From the NCBI RefSeq assembly GCF_003589595.1, contig NW_020654422.1:15954174-16018173 (forward strand): a stretch of 64,000 nt of DNA, given 5' to 3'. This DNA comes from Hyposmocoma kahamanoa. Lineage: Eukaryota; Arthropoda; Insecta; Lepidoptera; Cosmopterigidae. The notes beneath the pieces were generated by a model. It saw only the letters and a program-made list of their open reading frames with translations, was not told where the DNA came from and ran no database searches. Below, one piece after another: positions 58,971 through 64,000 of the stretch (positions within the stretch are counted from its first letter, which is position 1; each line of letters begins with the position of its first letter). The position numbers and the translations under genes are program-made.

Positions 58971-61900
58971 TAGATAGATAGATAAAAACTTTATTCACTT
59001 CCATGACAACTTGTATACATAAGATCCACTAAAACTAACACCATAATTATTTTTATGTTGAAACACTTAAAATAACAAATTTTTAGAATAAAAGCAACGT
59101 ATAACTTACACATATAACTAATTAAAGTAAATAGTTTTGGAAGTCATGGCAGTGAAAAGGCGCTGGCTCAGCATAAATGCCGCGGTTTCCCACGACCCTG
59201 GTATTCTGCCAGAAACGAAAATTATTTCGTTTATTATTTTTATGTACGGACAACGGCACATCAGACTACACATTTTTGTACGAAAATCGCCTCCAGTGCA
59301 ACGGAACAAGGTACGTCAATGTGTAGCTTTATGTGCTGGCATACGCCACATTATTTCCTAAGTCAACGAGGTATAAAAAAATTGTTTTCATTGTTTGACA
59401 AGTTTCAAAGATTGATCAGTGACGTAATAAAAAGAGTTAAAGTGTTTATTAATAATAAATTGGTAATACCAATGCGTGTTCAGAGGGTGTTTTAATGAAA
59501 TTAAAACATGGTGCCAATAGATATGTATATGATAGCTGACTTAGCTTCAGGGTATGGTTGGATTTGATCAGCAGCGTACTGGGTTTGGCGAACGGCATGC
59601 GGTCTGGGCTTCACCCAGTGATGATATTCGGTTGGCAACCTCGCAGCTCTTCGTGATTATAGATATTGTAGTAATAGTGAAAATACGTAAAACATTTTTT
59701 GACCCCCATACGCCAATTTTCAGCCTGGTAGCAAGTTTTTTCAGCGCCGGTTTCAAATCCACCATCTTGATATATTCTGGGCAGCTGTTTATTACTTAAA
59801 ATACTGATATAAAACAAAAAGAATTAAAGAGTATGAACAAAAGTCCAAATCAACAGACCATAATATATCGCAGCGCTACGGTTAGTTATTACTTCTTAAA
59901 TAGCATTTTCACATTATTAGAGGAATTAAATTTATTTTATTTGAAGAATTATTTCAGTCAGAAGATAAATTAGTAAATAATGTATTCGATTTGTTTTTGA
60001 TTCTAAAGTCATTTAGAAAAAAGTACGAAAACGTTTTAAATTTTCATACCTTAGAAAATAAAAACAAACTGATATAAAATTATTTATATAATCCGCTAAT
60101 GTTAAAATAGACCATTCAAGGGAACGTTCGTGTAATTCGAATGAAAACCCTGTCTAATATAATATTAATATCCCACTGTTATTACATTGTACAATAACAC
60201 AATCCTCCGCGATGAGTGCTTGGAATGGTTTCCTCATACATAATTTATAACATGACGACGAAACTGTAATTAAATTTAATATGAGATCTTCCGTATGTCA
60301 TAGTCTCGGATTTCCGAGCTACATTGACTAAAACATATTTTTTTCATATTAGGTTACTTGATTTGTTATAAACTCATAAATTCATAAAGCTATATTTACA
60401 CTTATTTGGGTTTCCAGTGAAACAAATGTACAAGTTTACCAATAAGTTTTATAGTCAAGTATAAAATTTCAAAAATCCATTAACGAATGTCAACAAAGTT
60501 CGTTTTAAAAATTTTCATAACAAAATCCGATGCGTTATTGTAAAGCTTTCCCCGCTTTTATTTCAGCAACAGTCAAGTAAAATATGAAGCAGTTTTATTA
60601 AGATTCTTATACCCTTCGCTTATGTTTAAGGGTGAAAAAACCAGTTTATGACGACCCGTGGGCGATTTTCGAATTCTTACACCGTTATTTATTATTCAGT
60701 TCTTAATATGTTGGTTGGCTTGGCGCTCTCTTGCCGCCCAGTGCCAACTAATTGATATTAAATAATAATGATTTACCAAGGGAGAAATACCGTTCATGCA
60801 TTATTTATGACTCTCCAGTTGTGCAGATTTAAAAGCATCTGTTTTTATATTGCTATTCATAGCTTTTTGTTATTTCTGTACTCCAGAGTAATTGAATTTT
60901 TGCCGCTACTGTTTTTATTCTCTTATTAAGTTACTTTAAGCTGAATAACGAACTTTTAAATTAGTAAAGAAAGAAGATGGTGTACTTAGGTCATCCTCAA
61001 TAAATAAATATGTTACCTGTTCAATGCACATAATTTATAAGCACAATTAATTCAACTACAATAACGTTATGTTAAATTCATTTTACCACAGCTAATAATA
61101 CTATTATTGCAAAAGGCTTATGCAATGCTTTCGAATATTGAGTGGCTTTATCCCCAGATATCCGTCTAGGGGTTGTTTTTCTTCAATCTCGTACAATAAC
61201 AACGTCAAAGTAGGTGTGTCCTGTGTGGGCGGGTTCATTGAACCCTTTGGAACTTGGAATATCGGTAAAACTTTCTTGTATACATTGTATACTTGTGCAA
61301 TTGAATCTGCTTTTCTTTCTTTTTAAATATTCTGTTGTCTTTTGAATATTCTTTTAAAATGAATTGTTCGGAAATGGATCGGTAATGAGCGAATGAAACT
61401 ACTTACCTACTCTACTATATTACGTGTAACCAAAAGATTTTAAAAGCATGTAATAATTGTAAAAAAAATATATTTCTATATTCCACTGTAACATTAGTCA
61501 AAATAAAAAATGTCTTTTCGCTAGTTTTGTTCAACGACAAGAAAATTACAAAAACCCTCGTAGGGGTAACGTTGTTCATTATTGTCCCAGACAACCCCAG
61601 GGACAAGATGACAGGTTCATGCATCGGTCACGTGACCGGCACGCGGCCGTCACGCGACGTCGTCGAATATTTGTCAAACGGAATAAAATATCGCGAACTT
61701 AAAATATTCGCTTGCTATAAGTGTGCAGTTGCAATAGTTCATTATTCATCTTGTTTCTTATATTCTATTTCAGAAACTTGATAAATAATTTGGAAATAAT
61801 ATAACTGGATATTAATTTAGCATATCAGAAAGTAGCTTTTGAATACCAACCGCATAATAAATCTCCTCAAGTGCCTTAGCTAACTTGTGACTTTCAGTAT

Positions 61901-62798
61901 TATTATTGTACTTTGATCTCTTGAACAATTTTTGACGCAATAACACCCCAACCAAACAATTTTTCCCGTGTGCAGTGACTCCCCGGGGTTCATTGAGCAG
62001 TCCCTTCCACATGATTTACCCTCGCCGCAGGGGCTGTCAAGTCATCCACGTGCGATATGTCGTCATCCCTTGCGACCGGTAACTAGGTGCTTTACCCTAG
62101 CACAGTCACTTTATTACATGCTCGTTTGTCTTATACGGCTCTGGTCACGTCTAAAGTAAGTACTTACGCATCTTTTTCGATTTTAGAGTTTGTTCATAAA
62201 AAAAATATTACACAATATTTGTATTGCTACAGCAATTCTAATCTTGAATTCCTTCACATAATGGTGGAAATGAAACGAAACAGAAGTTTTATGTGGAAGA
62301 TTCGTATCAGTCATTTTTTGAACCGCATTGCAGTACGAATATCTTAGACGGAAAAAAAAAAGAAACGAATGTATATGTACAGGGAAATAAAAAATATGGC
62401 CGAATTGACGTTTGGCAGCTCTATCGATCAAATTGCTCAACTACGTTTCAATTTACACAAAAGTTTTTAGGAGGAATTTCCTTGACCGTTTCGGTCTACC
62501 CGGTCGCCGTCTGCACATTTGGAATTTTATAGCGTTCATTGCTTTTACAGTTCTAATTTCTTTTAGTATGAACCGAAAATTGGAATGTGGTTAGCAAACG
62601 GAATGTAGGGAACAACTGAATGATGTAAATGCCTCGTTGGCAGAGGGCCAGTGATCGATCGGTAACAAGGCCTCCCAGACAGACTCGGGCACAGCGCTGA
62701 TTTTATCGCAATTTATTGCACTGCAAAGCAAAAGGTCAAAGTGGTAACTATTAATTACTCACTGACCTTGGAAATAAGCTGCACAATATTTTTTTTGA

Positions 62799-62990
62799 GG
62801 AAATGCAACTGTTTTTCCGGATTTAAATCGCGTATATTTGTTTATTCAAACAAACCGACGTTTCGGGCCCTTAACAGTTCCATTTCGTTTAAATTTTTTA
62901 TTTTTATTTTTTTTTTTTCATTTAAATCCGGAAAAACAGTTTCATTTCCTATGTGTAACAGTCGCGAAAACCTAAGAGCTCGATATTTTT
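62799..62990. repeat. Family C repeat with both ends facing outward
   Basis: The left half reads GAGGAAATGCAACTG, TTTTTCCGGATTTAAATCG, CAAACAAACCGACGTTTCGG. After a T-rich spacer the right half reads ATTTAAATCCGGAAAAACAG, TTTCATTTCC, then GTCGCGAAAACCTAAGAGC. The two ends are inverted copies, so the family behaves like an inverted-repeat element. Confidence 0.62.
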
Positions 62991-63289
62991 TTTGAGTTTT
63001 ATAACTATAAATTTAGAATATATATGTACATTTAGATTTATTGAATTACGCCCCAAGGTTACCTAACCTTTGAGGCGTTTCAATAAATCGTAACTTATAC
63101 GTTAATGCAATGATTTAATAATATTAGATAAAGTAGATTAATTTTCTTTGTTACATACACAAACCTTAAAAAAGTAATTTAAATCTGTATAAAAACTATA
63201 TTGTTAAAACCGATTTTAATCTCAAAAGGAATCGTAAGATTTGAGTGATTTATGAAACATTCAAAGAGAGAAATTTGTGATCGTTTCAG

Positions 63290-63440
63290 GGGATTCGCGA
63301 TCGCTGCAGGTGGAGGGCGTAGCGTTCGAGCGTGCCGCCGAGCTGTTGCGCCGCTCGCCCGAATTCACAGTGCTCGCCGCGCTGCGCCAGGAGCCTGCTA
63401 ACTCCGGCACCATTCTCTCTTTTTCGCATGGGTACAATAG
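63290..63440 (+). CDS. Nell: NELL-type secreted protein, exon 3 (start of laminin-G/TSP-N-like domain)
   Basis: The acceptor is GATCGTTTCAG|GGGATT, and the first two bases complete a glycine codon from exon 2. The peptide includes AFERAAELLRRSPEFTVLAA and LRQEPANSGTILSFSHG. It matches the NELL block with LIQLFRNKSEFTxLATVQQ and KPSTSGVILSI. It ends TACAATAG|gtaaga, phase 2. The GC content is high compared with the intron. The rest of the domain, VWC and EGF modules must lie to the right. Confidence 0.87.
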
Positions 63441-64000
63441 GTAAGAGAAAATGAGAGAGTACATAATATGCTGTTATCACCATTTAAAAACAACCATTGT
63501 TTTATTAAAAAAATACATAAATAATCGTTTAGCATGTTATTCTTTCTTTTGTATGTCGACATAGCGTTACATAAATTGTGATGACTTATATAGCTTTAGG
63601 TAAATGTACCAAATCGTAAAGAAATAATTCCACTTTATGACCACACTGCTCAATATAAAGCCCTGCCTACGTTCTGCGTAGCGTCATCGTAGCACTCTCA
63701 TCCGTAGCGCCGCGTGTAGCAATTTTATTTAGTTTTGTGGTACAATAAAGTATTTACATACACACACAAAATATCCGACTGTTTTGTTAATTAAGTTGAA
63801 TACACAGATTTAATGATAATGTGATTTATTTGACATTGGCTAGAGGATTGGTATGAAATACCGTCGTGAACGACGCTTCAACGCGGACATCGGAGAAGCA
63901 ATGCCTGGAAGCGGAACAAGGAGCGACCGACCGGTGAGTTCTAGATCTCAATATCGCTGCACGTGCACGCATCTCGCCTCGTGCGGGATACGTGCGCGCG
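63441..64000 (+). other. Start of NELL intron 3
   Basis: This is AT-rich intron. The final 130 bases become GC-richer. A CTACGT/GCGTAGCG-rich segment is at 63665-63720. No fourth exon with correct phase could be confirmed before the window ends. Confidence 0.45.

Larger units (their letters stand above)
53004..63289 (+). other. NELL intron 2, about 10.3 kb
   Basis: The intron contains family A copies (53492, 55230, 56736), family F (53085), family D (58765), family C (62799) and a hairpin (54709). I see no gene at 53649-54708, 54788-55229, 55511-56735, 56991-58764 or 58971-62798. Open frames there, for example at 59137-59361, 59554-59799 and 61527-61781, show no domain. Confidence 0.7.

Noticed and set aside
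63899..63933. Possible NELL exon 4 reading CLEAEQGATDR before a GTGAGT donor
   Set aside because: It resembles the next NELL segment, but the AG at 63897-63898 gives the wrong phase relative to exon 3 and no other AG works without a stop. Kept out of the annotation.

Overview
The window looks like a piece of an insect nuclear genome, most likely a moth or butterfly. This is inferred from AT-rich DNA, insect-like spliced genes and many short dispersed repeats, SINEs, MITEs, mariner and Jockey-type remnants. The species was not identified. There are no bacterial operons, CRISPR arrays or viral genes.

Four protein genes are supported. (1) On the minus strand, 9097 down to 8286 is the first coding exon of a class V (ATP10-type) P4-ATPase lipid flippase; the rest lies beyond the left edge, so 1-8285 is probably its first intron. 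(2) On the plus strand, 10918-12249 is a complete, intronless Rab GDP-dissociation inhibitor (Gdi). (3) On the minus strand, 17655 down to 12913 is a complete six-exon gene for a beta-alanine-activating enzyme (AASDH): adenylation domain, phosphopantetheine carrier domain and PQQ-type beta-propeller. All six exons join in frame to give 972 residues. (4) On the plus strand, from 18890 to beyond the right edge, is a NELL-type secreted protein. Its signal-peptide exon (18890-18953), second exon (52896-53003) and third exon (63290-63440) join in phase across introns of about 33.9 kb and 10.3 kb, so most of the window is intron of this gene.

The genes alternate: flippase and Gdi diverge from a 1.8-kb spacer, Gdi and AASDH converge with poly(A) signals about 230 bp apart, and AASDH and NELL diverge from a 1.2-kb spacer ending in a CpG-rich NELL 5' region. 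They serve membrane lipid transport, vesicle traffic, beta-alanine activation and extracellular signalling; nothing suggests a shared pathway.

The introns and spacers are a repeat graveyard: at least 14 copies of one poly(A)-tailed element with an internal hairpin (called family A here), a tRNA-derived SINE family (family B), two further short families (C and D), a mariner broken by a stop, a deletion and a nested SINE, a second mariner fossil, a 5'-truncated Jockey element with a perfect 12-bp target duplication, several fold-back elements, and a pair of equal-length 228-bp direct repeats. I did not find a convincing new biological system. The best leads are the long hairpins, the family A hairpin, the HxRxxS motif series in the flippase N-terminus and the GC-rich islands inside the NELL intron.
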